Shown: positions 26,774 to 34,968 of the stretch, in pieces
How positions within the stretch are numbered: position 1 is the stretch's first letter
Layout: each line of letters starts with the position of its first letter
Assembly: GCF_000472705.1 (NCBI RefSeq)
Contig: NZ_AXAE01000019.1
Location: 62,001 to 126,000 of the forward strand
Source: Mesorhizobium erdmanii USDA 3471
GTDB taxonomy: Bacteria; Pseudomonadota; Alphaproteobacteria; Rhizobiales; Rhizobiaceae
DNA length: 64,000 bases
Direction of reading: 5' to 3'
Notes under the pieces: generated by a model
Databases searched by the model: none
The model's input: the letters and a program-made list of their open reading frames with translations, nothing else
Told to the model about the DNA's origin: nothing
Translations under genes and position numbers: made by a program

Positions 26774-27868
26774 TCAGCCCTTCTTCTTTTTCTTCGGCTT
26801 TTCGGCCTTCTTCACCGGCTTGGAGACCTTGGCCTTCTCAGCCGCCTTCGAGGCCGTAGGCTTCTTCGCCGCCAGCTTGGCAAGCTGCCTGGTGTAGTCC
26901 TTGTGCAGCGCGCCGGCGCCCCAGCCCTTGCCCTTGTTCTGCTTCGACAGCGCATCCATGATCGCGACCAGATTGTCGTCGCGGATCTTTTCCAGCTCGC
27001 GGATCGACAGGCCATGCGCCTGGTCGTCAGACTGGGTGGCGATCAGGTCGACCAGCTCGTCGTTGAACTCCGGCACGTCCATCAGCTTGGTCCACGGCCA
27101 TTTCAGGCAAGGCCCGAACTGCGCCATGAAGTGGCGCATGCCGGCCTCGCCGCCGGCGACGCGATAGACCTGGAACATGCCCATCTGCGCCCAGCGCAGG
27201 CCGAAACCGTAGCGCATGATGTCGTCGAGTTCCTCGACAGTGCAGATGCCATCCTTGATCAGCCACAGCGCCTCGCGCCATGCCGCTTCGAGCAAGCGGT
27301 CGCCGACGAAGGCCTCGATCTCCTTGCGGATGACGACAGGCTTCATGCCGATCGAGGCGTAGATCTCCTTGGCGACTTCGATCGCCTCGGGAAAGGTCTG
27401 CTCGCCGCCGACGATCTCGACCAGCGGCAGGAGATAGACCGGGTTGAACGGGTGGCCGACGACCAGCCGTTCCGGATGCTTCTTCATCGCCACCTGCATG
27501 TCGGTCGGCTTGATGCCGGAGGTGGAAGAACCGACAATGGCATTGGCCGGCGCGTGCGTGTCGATCTCGGCCAGCACGCGGTGCTTGAGGTCGAGTCGTT
27601 CCGGCACGCTCTCCTGGATGAAGTCGGCATCGGCGACCGCCTCGGCGATGGTCTTGGCGAAGGTCAGCTTGCCTTCCGTCGGCAGGCCGCCGGGCACCAT
27701 CTGCCTGTAGGCGCGGCGCGCACCCTTCATCACTTCAGAGACCTTGCGTGAGGCTTCCGGGTCCGGATCGAAGATCGACACGTCGATGCCGTTCAGGAGC
27801 AGCCGCGCCACCCAGCCGGCGCCGATGACACCGCCGCCAATGGCGGCCGCCTTGTTGATGATGCTCAT
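26774..27868 (-). CDS. L-carnitine 3-dehydrogenase with lysine-rich C-terminal tail
   Basis: The 364-residue enzyme oxidises L-carnitine to 3-dehydrocarnitine with NAD. The N-terminal Rossmann motif GGGVIGAGW is at 11-19. FIQESVPERLDLK, GSSTSG and HPFNPVYLLPLVE (about 142-154) match Pseudomonas CdhA closely, as does LRWAQMG..MRHFMAQFGP in the helical domain. Unlike rhizobial forms that carry a fused thioesterase domain, this one ends in about 35 residues dominated by K, A and P (closing KKAEKPKKKKKG). The ATG overlaps the stop of the HD-domain gene by 4 bp (ATGA). Confidence 0.9.
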   Translation of the reverse strand: MSIINKAAAIGGGVIGAGWVARLLLNGIDVSIFDPDPEASRKVSEVMKGARRAYRQMVPGGLPTEGKLTFAKTIAEAVADADFIQESVPERLDLKHRVLAEIDTHAPANAIVGSSTSGIKPTDMQVAMKKHPERLVVGHPFNPVYLLPLVEIVGGEQTFPEAIEVAKEIYASIGMKPVVIRKEIEAFVGDRLLEAAWREALWLIKDGICTVEELDDIMRYGFGLRWAQMGMFQVYRVAGGEAGMRHFMAQFGPCLKWPWTKLMDVPEFNDELVDLIATQSDDQAHGLSIRELEKIRDDNLVAIMDALSKQNKGKGWGAGALHKDYTRQLAKLAAKKPTASKAAEKAKVSKPVKKAEKPKKKKKG

Positions 27869-28494
27869 GCGGAAGCTCCGGTTCTTGTCTTGGCGGTTTC
27901 GGGATCGATCAGGGGCACGCGCTCGCCGGCGCGGATGACGGCTGCGTCGTAGGCCTTGCGGGCAAACACCTCGAGCACGAAGGGCCGGAAGAAGTCGATC
28001 GGCAGCGTCTCGTAGTCGGGGTCGAAGCTCGACTGGTCCCAGCGTTCGCAGAACTGGTCGCAATCGTCGAAATAGGCGTGGCCGGCGAAGCGGTCGCGGG
28101 CATGGCGGTTGCCGCCGAGATGGTGCGCGTAATAGAGGCGCTGGAAGTCGCCGTGCTTTTCCACCACCCAGGTGCACTGCTCGCGCACGAAGGGCTTCAG
28201 GATCGAAGCGGCGTATTCGTCATGATTGTAGGGCGCGTAGATGTCGCCAATATCGTGCAGCAGCGCGCAGGCGATCCAGTCGGTGTCGGCGCCGTCACGC
28301 CAGGCGCGCGTCGCCGCCTGCAGCGAATGGCCGAGCCGAGTGATCTTGTAGCCGGACAGGCCCTCGTCGAGCTGAACCAGCGCGTCGAGCAGGCGATCGC
28401 CGGTCTTGGCGGCATAGTCGATTTCATGGGCGGTCAGGAACTCGTAGTCGTCCTTGTCGCCATCCTTCATCGCGGTGAATTTGACGGTGGTCAT
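27865..28494 (-). CDS. HD-domain protein, probable mixed-valence diiron oxygenase of the PhnZ/TmpB type
   Basis: The 209-residue protein carries the complete HD metal set: H56 (LGHSLQA), H80-D81 (ALLHDIGD), H91 (YNHDEYAA), H114 (VEKHGDF) and D153 (RWDQSSFD). This order, H...HD...H...H...D, is that of the diiron oxygenases PhnZ, TmpB and myo-inositol oxygenase rather than of simple two-metal phosphohydrolases. The stretch H-S-L-Q-x-A ... G-A-D ... A-L-L-H-D-I-G resembles PhnZ as I remember it. The PhnZ substrate residues before the first His appear replaced (Y49, L46). It is coupled to carnitine dehydrogenase by a 4-bp overlap. Most pipelines would call it a phosphohydrolase. Confidence 0.75.
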   Translation of the reverse strand: MTTVKFTAMKDGDKDDYEFLTAHEIDYAAKTGDRLLDALVQLDEGLSGYKITRLGHSLQAATRAWRDGADTDWIACALLHDIGDIYAPYNHDEYAASILKPFVREQCTWVVEKHGDFQRLYYAHHLGGNRHARDRFAGHAYFDDCDQFCERWDQSSFDPDYETLPIDFFRPFVLEVFARKAYDAAVIRAGERVPLIDPETAKTRTGASA

Positions 28495-28507
28495 CTCAGC
28501 CCCCGCT

Positions 28508-29431
28508 TTATGCAGCTGCAGCGATCGGCGCCCGCTTGGTCAGGTTGAGTTTCTTGCGCACTTCCTCGGGGCCAAGGATCCTGGCGCCAAGATTGGTGAC
28601 GATGCTGGCGGCGCGCTCGACCAGCTGGGCGTTGGTCGCCAGCACACCCTTGTCGAGCCAGAGATTGTCTTCCAGACCGACGCGGACATTGCCGCCGGCG
28701 AGCACCGCGGCCGCCGCATAGGCCATCTGGTTGCGCCCGATGGCGAAGGCCGACCAGTTCCAGGTCGAGGGCACGTTGTTGACCATGGCCATGAACGTGT
28801 TGAGATCGTCGGGCGCGCCCCACGGCACCCCCATGCAGAGTTGCACCAGCGCGTCGGCATTGAGCACTTTTTCCTCGACCAGCTGCTTGGCGAACCAGAG
28901 ATGGCCGGTGTCGAAGGCCTCGATCTCCGGCTTGACGCCGAGCGCCGTCATCATGCCGCCCATGGCCCGCAGCATGCCGGGCGTGTTGGTCATGACATAG
29001 TCGGCTTCGGCAAAGTTCATGGTGCCGCAGTCGAGTGTGCAGATCTCCGGCAGGCATAGGCGCACGTGTTCCATGCGGTTGGTGGCGCCGCCCATGTCGG
29101 TGCCCTTCTCGTTGAGTGGCAGCGGCGCTTCCGGCGAGCCGAACACCATGTCGCCGCCCATGCCGGCGGTGAGGTTGAGGATGACATCGACTTCCGCCGC
29201 GCGGATGCGTTCGGTCACTTCGCGGTAGAGATGCACGTCGCGTCGCGGCTTGCCGGTTTCGGGATCGCGGACATGGCAATGCACGATCGCCGCACCGGCC
29301 TTGGCCGCGTCGATGGCCGAATCGGCGATCTGCTTGGGCGAACGCGGCACATGCGGGCTGCGATCCTGCGAACCGCCGGATCCGGTCACGGCACAGGTAA
29401 TGAAGACCTCACGGTTCATCGCAAGCGGCAT
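28508..29431 (-). CDS. BKACE-family 3-dehydrocarnitine cleavage enzyme
   Basis: A 307-residue TIM-barrel zinc enzyme of the beta-keto acid cleavage family (DUF849). The zinc motif HCH is at 51-53 (GAAIVHCHVRDPETG). NLTAGMGGD, LDCGTMNF and the closing LGARILGPEEVRKKL are typical. In Pseudomonas the homologue CdhC reacts 3-dehydrocarnitine with acetyl-CoA to give betainyl-CoA and acetoacetate. It is the first gene of the operon, with GGGAGGAG eight bases before the ATG, and is divergent from the AraC regulator. Confidence 0.9.
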   Translation of the reverse strand: MPLAMNREVFITCAVTGSGGSQDRSPHVPRSPKQIADSAIDAAKAGAAIVHCHVRDPETGKPRRDVHLYREVTERIRAAEVDVILNLTAGMGGDMVFGSPEAPLPLNEKGTDMGGATNRMEHVRLCLPEICTLDCGTMNFAEADYVMTNTPGMLRAMGGMMTALGVKPEIEAFDTGHLWFAKQLVEEKVLNADALVQLCMGVPWGAPDDLNTFMAMVNNVPSTWNWSAFAIGRNQMAYAAAAVLAGGNVRVGLEDNLWLDKGVLATNAQLVERAASIVTNLGARILGPEEVRKKLNLTKRAPIAAAA

Positions 29432-29463
29432 GGAAATCTCCTCCCAATCGGAACAAAGCATAA

Positions 29464-29484
29464 CATTGCTCGACTTGCGCAATG
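29464..29484. promoter_or_regulatory. inverted repeat in the carnitine-operon/regulator intergenic region
   Basis: CATTGC (29464-29469) and GCAATG (29479-29484) face each other across 9 nt, with AGCAT/ATGCT arms outside. It lies midway in the 78-bp gap between the divergent BKACE and AraC-type genes, where a CdhR-like activator would bind. Confidence 0.45.
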
Positions 29485-29509
29485 CTGCTTTACGGTTTAC
29501 GAAGCTCGC

Positions 29510-30490
29510 ATGACAAAAAACGAAAGAACGACAATCTTTCGTGCCGAGCAATCGCCGCTCAAGGTGACGTTGCTGGTGTTTTCCGGCGCATCCATCATGT
29601 GCGTGGCATGCACAGTCGACCCCTTGCGTGCCGCCAACCGCATCGCCGGTGAAACGCTGTTCGACTTCAAGCTGGTTTCGGTGACCGGCGAGGCGCCGGT
29701 CACGACATGCGGCCTGCCCGTGGCGGTCAGCGGCCGTTTCGATGCTACCGAACCGACCGATGTTTTGATCGTGGTCGCGGGCTTCGGGACACAGAACTAT
29801 GCCACGTCGGCCTTGCTTGCCGGCCTGCGCCGCGCGGCGCGGTCGGCCCGCGCCTGCGGCGGTGTCGAGGCGGGCACCTGGCTGGTGGCGCGCGCCGGCC
29901 TGCTGGAAGGGCGCAGCGCCACGACCCATTGGGAGGATATGGAGGATTTTTCGTCCGCCTTTCCCGGCGTCGACGTACGCCCCGATCGCTACATCATCGA
30001 TGGGCCGGTGTTCACCACGGGAGGGGCGTCGCCGACCCTGGACCTGATGCTGCATCTGATCCGCACCCGGCTCGGCATGGCCGTTGCGCTCGATGTGGCG
30101 AGCGCGTTCATCTACGATCAGGCGCGCGTGGCGACCGATGCACAGCCGCTGGTCTCGCTTGGCCGGCTCGACGGCTACGATCCACGCCTGGCGCAGGCCA
30201 TCCGGCTGATGGAAGCGCATGTCGACCAGCCGCTGACCATAGAAGCCATAGCCAAGCGTGCCGGGGTCACGGCGCGCACTCTGGAAAGCATTTTTCGCAA
30301 GTCGATCGGCGAGACGCCAGGAGCCTATTATCTGAGGCTGCGCCTGGGCGCGGCGCGCCGGCTGGTGGTCGACACGCGGGTGGCCATGGCGGATATTGCC
30401 GGGCGGACGGGTTTCTCGTCCGCCGCGGCATTTTCCAGAGCGTTTTCAAGAGCGTTCGGCGAAGCCCCGGTCAGGCTTCGTCGCGGTTAA
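29510..30490 (+). CDS. GlxA/CdhR-like AraC-family regulator of the carnitine cluster
   Basis: The 326-residue regulator has an N-terminal DJ-1/PfpI-like domain (about 10-190, TLLVFSGASIMCVACTVDPLRAAN) and a C-terminal AraC double helix-turn-helix (about 225-320, with RAGVTARTLESIFRKSIGETPGAYY). GlxA-type regulators sense quaternary amines; CdhR activates carnitine genes in Pseudomonas. ATG 29510 fits the domain start; the frame stays open far upstream but runs antisense to the BKACE gene. Its stop overlaps the stop of the next, convergent gene by 3 bp. Confidence 0.9.
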   Translation: MTKNERTTIFRAEQSPLKVTLLVFSGASIMCVACTVDPLRAANRIAGETLFDFKLVSVTGEAPVTTCGLPVAVSGRFDATEPTDVLIVVAGFGTQNYATSALLAGLRRAARSARACGGVEAGTWLVARAGLLEGRSATTHWEDMEDFSSAFPGVDVRPDRYIIDGPVFTTGGASPTLDLMLHLIRTRLGMAVALDVASAFIYDQARVATDAQPLVSLGRLDGYDPRLAQAIRLMEAHVDQPLTIEAIAKRAGVTARTLESIFRKSIGETPGAYYLRLRLGAARRLVVDTRVAMADIAGRTGFSSAAAFSRAFSRAFGEAPVRLRRG

Positions 30491-30690
30491 GCTGCGTTCC
30501 GGCGGTCGCTGCCGGCGTCGATCTGTGAGCGCATCTGTCTCACCAGCCGGACTTCAAAACGGTTGCTGACGGCGCGATCCCATTGGTTTTTCACGTCGTC
30601 GGTTGGCCGCGGCAGCGCCATCAGCCGGTCGATGATCGATCCGGTCTCGCCGGATGAGAGCAGGGCGTCGATTTCGCGTTCGTGCTGCAT
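30487..30690 (-). CDS. small uncharacterised protein (67 aa)
   Basis: A 67-residue, charged, probably helical protein (MQHEREIDALLSSGETGSII ...). It has no membrane segment and no motif I recognise. AAGGAGG lies 9 nt before the ATG, a strong ribosome binding site, which argues that it is real. It is convergent with, and overlaps the end of, the AraC-type regulator gene. Confidence 0.6.
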   Translation of the reverse strand: MQHEREIDALLSSGETGSIIDRLMALPRPTDDVKNQWDRAVSNRFEVRLVRQMRSQIDAGSDRRNAA

Positions 30691-30864
30691 ATCGGTTCGC
30701 CTCCTTCCTTTTCACCCGCCACAACGTCACTCTTATACGAGATACGTGACGGCTGTTTGAAGGCAAGAGCGAGGTGATTGAGGGGCGCGAAGGGGCAAAA
30801 CCTTGTCGCCGGATCCGCGCTTTGGCGCAAAGCGTTCTGCGCGCCAAATCCCGAATCAGGGATG

Positions 30865-31344
30865 TCAGCCCAGCCGCTTCTCGAACAGCACCGTGATGAA
30901 ACCGCTGTCCCATTCATCATCCGGATAGCGGTCTTTTTCGACACAGCCGACCGCCTTGTAGACACTCTGCGCGCGCTCGTTGAACGTATCGGTCTCGAGC
31001 CGCACCTGGCGGAATCCAGCAGCGCGGATGGCCTGTTCGGCGTGCGACAGCAGCCTCCCGCCGACGCCCTGGCCCTGGTGGCTGGTCCTGACATGCGCGG
31101 CCTCGATGAAGTCGCCACGCCAGTGGATCAGGCCGGCAATCTCGCCGTCGATCTCGGCAACAGTGAATTCCGGCCAGCTTTTCTCGACATAGCGCCCGCC
31201 AATATCGGTCTGGACATAGCGCTGCGCCGATGCTTCGGTGACGTGCGGCAGCCAAGTGCTTTCGAACGTCTCCTGCAGCAGCTGTTTCAGCGCCACGACA
31301 TCACTTGCCTGTGCCTTGCGCACCGTGATCCGCCCATCTGCCAT
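30865..31344 (-). CDS. GNAT-family N-acetyltransferase
   Basis: A 159-residue acetyl-CoA-dependent acyltransferase. The acetyl-CoA loop HQGQGVGGRLL (about 89-99, Q/R-x-x-G-x-G/A) and the strand ERAQSVYKAVG complete a GNAT fold. GGAGG precedes the ATG. The acceptor is unknown. The 80 bases downstream (30781-30860) hold a short GC-rich inverted-repeat stretch and no gene. Confidence 0.88.
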   Translation of the reverse strand: MADGRITVRKAQASDVVALKQLLQETFESTWLPHVTEASAQRYVQTDIGGRYVEKSWPEFTVAEIDGEIAGLIHWRGDFIEAAHVRTSHQGQGVGGRLLSHAEQAIRAAGFRQVRLETDTFNERAQSVYKAVGCVEKDRYPDDEWDSGFITVLFEKRLG

Positions 31345-31433
31345 CGTGACCTCCCTTTGGGGAGTGAACTAGCAAAAGGCGATCACGGCGGCTTTCAGCC
31401 ACATCGGGCAGATGTCGGTCCAGACGTCGGGCG

Positions 31434-32759
31434 TCAGACGTAACGATTGACGATATTCTCCAGCAGTTCCTGGCGGCCGGAGCGCGGCTGCGGCTCGATC
31501 TTCTTCTTCACCACGCGCTCGGCGATGTCTTCCAGCGTGCGCTTGCCCGATAGCATCGCCTTGGCCTCGGCGCTGTTCCAGCCGGCGTAGCGCTCGGCCA
31601 GCGGACCCGACAACGCCTTGTCCTCGACCATGCGAGCCGCTGCCTTGAGGCCGCGCGCGCAGGAATCCATGCCACCGATATGGCCGATCAGCAGGTCCTG
31701 CGGATCGAGCGACTGGCGGCGCAGCTTGGCGTCGAAATTGGTGCCGCCGGTCTTGAAGCCGCCGGCCTGCAGGACCTGGTAGTAGGCCAGCGCCATTTCC
31801 GGCACGTTGTTGGGGAACTGGTCGGTGTCCCAGCCCGACTGGTAGTCGTTGCGGTTCATGTCGATCGAACCGAAGACGCCGAGCGCGTTGGCCAGCGCCA
31901 GCTCGTGCTCGAAGGAATGGCCGGCGAGGATCGCGTGGCCTTGCTCGATGTTGAGTTTGACCTCCTTCTCCAGCCCGAAGCGCTTCAGGAAGCCGTAAAC
32001 GGTGGCGACATCATAGTCATACTGGTGCTTGGTCGGCTCCTGCGGCTTCGGCTCGATCAGGATGGTGCCCTTGAAACCGATCTTGTGCTTGTAGTCGACG
32101 ACGAGGTTGAGGAAGCGGCCGGCCTGTTCCTGCTCGCGGGCAAGATCGGTGTTGAGCAGCGTCTCATAGCCCTCGCGGCCGCCCCACAGCACGTAATTCT
32201 CGCCCTTCAGGCGCTTGGTGACGTCGATGCAGCTCTTCACCGTCGCCGCCGCATACGCAAACACGTCCGGATCGGGGTTGGTGGCGGCGCCCGACATGAA
32301 GCGGCGGTTGGAGAACAGGTTCGCGGTGCCCCAGAGCAGCTTGACGCCGGTCTGTTTCATCTTGCCAGCGAAATAGTCCGCGATCTCGTCGAGACGGGCG
32401 GCACTTTCGGAGAAATCCTTGCCCTCCGGCCGCACATCGGCGTCGTGGAAGCAGAAATAGGGCGCGCCGAGCAGCGAGAACATCTCGAAGGCGACATCGG
32501 CCTTGAGCTTCGCCAGTTCCATCGTGTCGATGCCGCCGGCCTTGGGGAACCAGGGTCGGTCGAAGGTCTGGCCGCCGAACGGGTCGCCGCCGGGCCAGGC
32601 GAAGGAATGCCAGTAGGCAACGGCGAAGCGCAGATGATCTTCCAGCCGCTTGCCCGCAACCAACTCATCAGGATTGTAGAACCGGTAGGCCAGCGGATTT
32701 GTCGAATCCGGCCCCTCATATTTGATCTTCTGGATGTCGCCGAAAAATCCGCTGCTCAT
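31434..32759 (-). CDS. xylA: xylose isomerase
   Basis: The 441-residue enzyme interconverts D-xylose and D-xylulose. The ring-opening histidine H105 and its partner D108 are in [11 protein letters not shown]. Metal ligands lie in [32 protein letters not shown] and [17 protein letters not shown], and all are present. It is transcribed with xylB upstream on the same strand, but a plus-strand NTF2-like gene and a repeat element intervene, so the two may no longer share an mRNA. Confidence 0.97.
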   Translation of the reverse strand: MSSGFFGDIQKIKYEGPDSTNPLAYRFYNPDELVAGKRLEDHLRFAVAYWHSFAWPGGDPFGGQTFDRPWFPKAGGIDTMELAKLKADVAFEMFSLLGAPYFCFHDADVRPEGKDFSESAARLDEIADYFAGKMKQTGVKLLWGTANLFSNRRFMSGAATNPDPDVFAYAAATVKSCIDVTKRLKGENYVLWGGREGYETLLNTDLAREQEQAGRFLNLVVDYKHKIGFKGTILIEPKPQEPTKHQYDYDVATVYGFLKRFGLEKEVKLNIEQGHAILAGHSFEHELALANALGVFGSIDMNRNDYQSGWDTDQFPNNVPEMALAYYQVLQAGGFKTGGTNFDAKLRRQSLDPQDLLIGHIGGMDSCARGLKAAARMVEDKALSGPLAERYAGWNSAEAKAMLSGKRTLEDIAERVVKKKIEPQPRSGRQELLENIVNRYV

Positions 32760-32872
32760 GATCTCTTTCCTCTCTCGAATAGTTCGCCCTGATTACCTCA
32801 GGCGTAATTGGTTTCGGTTCCGCGCTGGTTGAAAAGGCCGATGTCAAAGCCATCAAACAAAGGAGACAGACC

Positions 32873-33235
32873 ATGACCGACCTCAACAAGATCGCCGAGG
32901 GCTACATCACCGCCTGGAACGAAAGCGACGCCAGCCGCCGCGCCGAATTGCTCAAGGCCACCTTCACCGAAGATGTCAGCTACCGTGATCCGCTCATGCA
33001 GGGCGACGGCCATGAAGGCATCGCGGCGCTGATCGCTGGCGTGCAACAGCGCTTTGCCGGCTTCCGGTTCTCGCTGAAGGGCGCGCCGGACGGGTTTGCC
33101 GACAAGATCCGCTTTTCCTGGAATCTCGGGCCTGAAGGCGTCCCGTCGGTGATCGAAGGCACCGACGTCGGCATCATCGAGAACGGTCGCTTGAAAAGCG
33201 TCACCGGCTTCCTCGACAAGATGCCGGCGCAGTGA
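32873..33235 (+). CDS. NTF2-like (SnoaL-type) protein
   Basis: A 120-residue single-domain alpha+beta cone protein: LNKIAEGYITAWNESDASRRAELLKATFTEDVSYRDP is the usual SnoaL/NTF2 opening and GRLKSVTGFLD its closing strand. The fold covers isomerases, cyclases and simple binding proteins; the substrate is unknown. AAAGGAGA precedes the ATG. It lies on the opposite strand within the xylB-xylA interval, which suggests insertion there. Confidence 0.82.
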   Translation: MTDLNKIAEGYITAWNESDASRRAELLKATFTEDVSYRDPLMQGDGHEGIAALIAGVQQRFAGFRFSLKGAPDGFADKIRFSWNLGPEGVPSVIEGTDVGIIENGRLKSVTGFLDKMPAQ

Positions 33236-33256
33236 GGCCAACGGGGTAAGGGAGGT

Positions 33257-33426
33257 GCGAGGCGCCCCCCTCTGGCCTGCCGGCCATCTCCCCCTCAAGG
33301 GGCGAGATTGGCTGTTATCCTGACCTTCGCCAATTGCCGACATTGGGAGAGCAGCGCCTGCGTCGAAGCTGCCGATCTCCCCCCTTGAGGGGGAGATGCC
33401 CGGCAGGGCAGAGGGGGGCGCCTCGC
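33257..33426. mobile_element. 170-bp MITE-like element with about 46-bp terminal inverted repeats
   Basis: The left end GCGAGGCGCCCCCCTCTG and following bases (including GCCGGCCATCTCCCCCTCAA) reappear as the reverse complement at the right end. The arms cover roughly 33257-33305 and 33378-33426. The core is about 70 bp with no coding capacity. The outer arms alone occur fused at 15329-15373. No target-site duplication is obvious by eye. Non-coding elements with long inverted ends fit the rhizobial intergenic mosaic class. Confidence 0.75.
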
Positions 33427-33432
33427 GCCTAC

Positions 33433-34887
33433 TCATGCGGTTACAGCTCGAATTGCCGGGTAGAGTGCCCGGTAGCGGTGATAGGCGTCAGCGTAAGCGC
33501 CGCCGAGCGCCGCATCCGGCTCGATCGTGCCATCCGTCCTTGGCGCGGAGCACACGGTCAGCGGATCCGCCCCCGTCGCCGCGATCAGGCCGAGCCTTGC
33601 CGCACCGAAGGCAGCGCCGAAATCGCCGTCGGCGGGAATGTCCACCGGCATCTGCAGCGCGGTGGCGATCGCCTTCAGCCAGTAGCGCGACCGCGAGCCG
33701 CCGCCGATCGCCGTCACCCGCGTCAATGTGGTGCCGGCCGTCTTCAAGGCTTCGAGGCTGTCGCGGAAGGCGAAGGCGACGCCTTCGAGCACAGCCTGCG
33801 TCAGCACGGCACGGCTCGATTCATGCGCCAGCCCGGTGAAGGAACCGCGAATGGCCGAATCATTGTGCGGTGTGCGTTCGCCCGAAAGATAGGGCAGGAA
33901 GGACACGCCGCTCGGCGCCTTGAGCGCGTCGCCGAGTTCGGATGTCAGCTCGCCAGCGCCTTTTCCGGTGATCTCCGACAGCCAGTTGAGCGAATCGGTC
34001 GCCGACAGGATGACGCCCATCTGGTGCCAGGTGTCGGGCAGCGCATGGCAGAATGTGTGCACAGCACTTGCCGGATTGGGCAGGTAGGATGCATTGGCGG
34101 CAAACAATACGCCCGACGTGCCGAGCGAGACAAAGGCATGGCCGGCACTGACCGTGCCCATGCCGCAGGCCGAAGCCGCGTTGTCGCCAGCGCCGCCGGC
34201 GATCGGGATGCCAGCCCCAATACCCCATTTCGATGCCAATTCGGCGCGCAGACCGCCGGCCTTGTGCGTGCCCTCGACCAGCGACGGCATCTGCTTCTCG
34301 TCAAGGAAGGTGGCCGCGAGCAGGTCCGCCGACCAGCGGCGCTGGCCGACGTCGAGCCAGGACGTGCCGGCCGAGTCGGACATTTCCGAAATGTGCTCGC
34401 CGGTCAGCCAAAGCCGCAGAAAATCCTTCGGCAGCAGCACCTTTGCCACTTTCGCGAAGATGGCGGGCTCGTTGTTCTTCACCCAGGCGAGTTTCGGCGC
34501 GGTGAAGCCGGGAAAGACGATGTTGCCGGTTAGCGCGCGGAAGCGCGGGTCGGCGTCGAGCGCCGCTGCCTCGACATGGCTGCGCGTGTCGTTCCACAGA
34601 ATGCAGGGTCGCAGCACCTCGTCGGCCGCATCGAGCAAGGTCGCGCCATGCATCTGGCCAGACAGGCCGATGCCTTTCACCGCCGCGAACTGCCTGGGAT
34701 GGGAGGTCTTCAGTTCGGCGATCGCGTCTTCGCAGGCCCGTATCCAGTGGGACGGGTCCTGTTCGGACCAGCCGGGATGCGGCCGCGAAACGTCAAGCGA
34801 ACCATGGCCGGAGCCGACGACGGTCTGTCCGGCATCGATCAGCAGCGCCTTGACGCCCGACGTGCCCAAGTCGAGGCCGAGATACAT
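33433..34887 (-). CDS. xylB: xylulokinase
   Basis: The 484-residue FGGY-family kinase phosphorylates D-xylulose to xylulose 5-phosphate. The N-terminal phosphate-binding loop is in LGLDLGTSGVKALLID and the substrate aspartate lies in the region of SGQMHGATLLD. GAGDNAASACGMG and IGGGSRSRYWLKAIA are the FGGY signature and the C-terminal ATP region. The start codon lies next to a GGAGG-type site. Its stop abuts the MITE-like element separating it from xylA. Confidence 0.96.
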   Translation of the reverse strand: MYLGLDLGTSGVKALLIDAGQTVVGSGHGSLDVSRPHPGWSEQDPSHWIRACEDAIAELKTSHPRQFAAVKGIGLSGQMHGATLLDAADEVLRPCILWNDTRSHVEAAALDADPRFRALTGNIVFPGFTAPKLAWVKNNEPAIFAKVAKVLLPKDFLRLWLTGEHISEMSDSAGTSWLDVGQRRWSADLLAATFLDEKQMPSLVEGTHKAGGLRAELASKWGIGAGIPIAGGAGDNAASACGMGTVSAGHAFVSLGTSGVLFAANASYLPNPASAVHTFCHALPDTWHQMGVILSATDSLNWLSEITGKGAGELTSELGDALKAPSGVSFLPYLSGERTPHNDSAIRGSFTGLAHESSRAVLTQAVLEGVAFAFRDSLEALKTAGTTLTRVTAIGGGSRSRYWLKAIATALQMPVDIPADGDFGAAFGAARLGLIAATGADPLTVCSAPRTDGTIEPDAALGGAYADAYHRYRALYPAIRAVTA

Positions 34888-34906
34888 GTTTTCCTCCCAC
34901 GTCCTT

Positions 34907-34930
34907 ATTTTTTTCGGATCCCGAAAAAAT
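34907..34930. repeat. AT-rich palindrome upstream of xylB
   Basis: TTTTTTCGG-ATC-CCGAAAAAA is a 9-bp inverted repeat between the TTC38-like gene and xylB. It may end the upstream transcript or be a regulator site for xylB; it lacks the GC-rich stem of a good terminator. Confidence 0.4.
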
Positions 34931-34968
34931 CTGGCCGAGCCAGTTTTTAAGGCAAGATCGGCTTCGGG

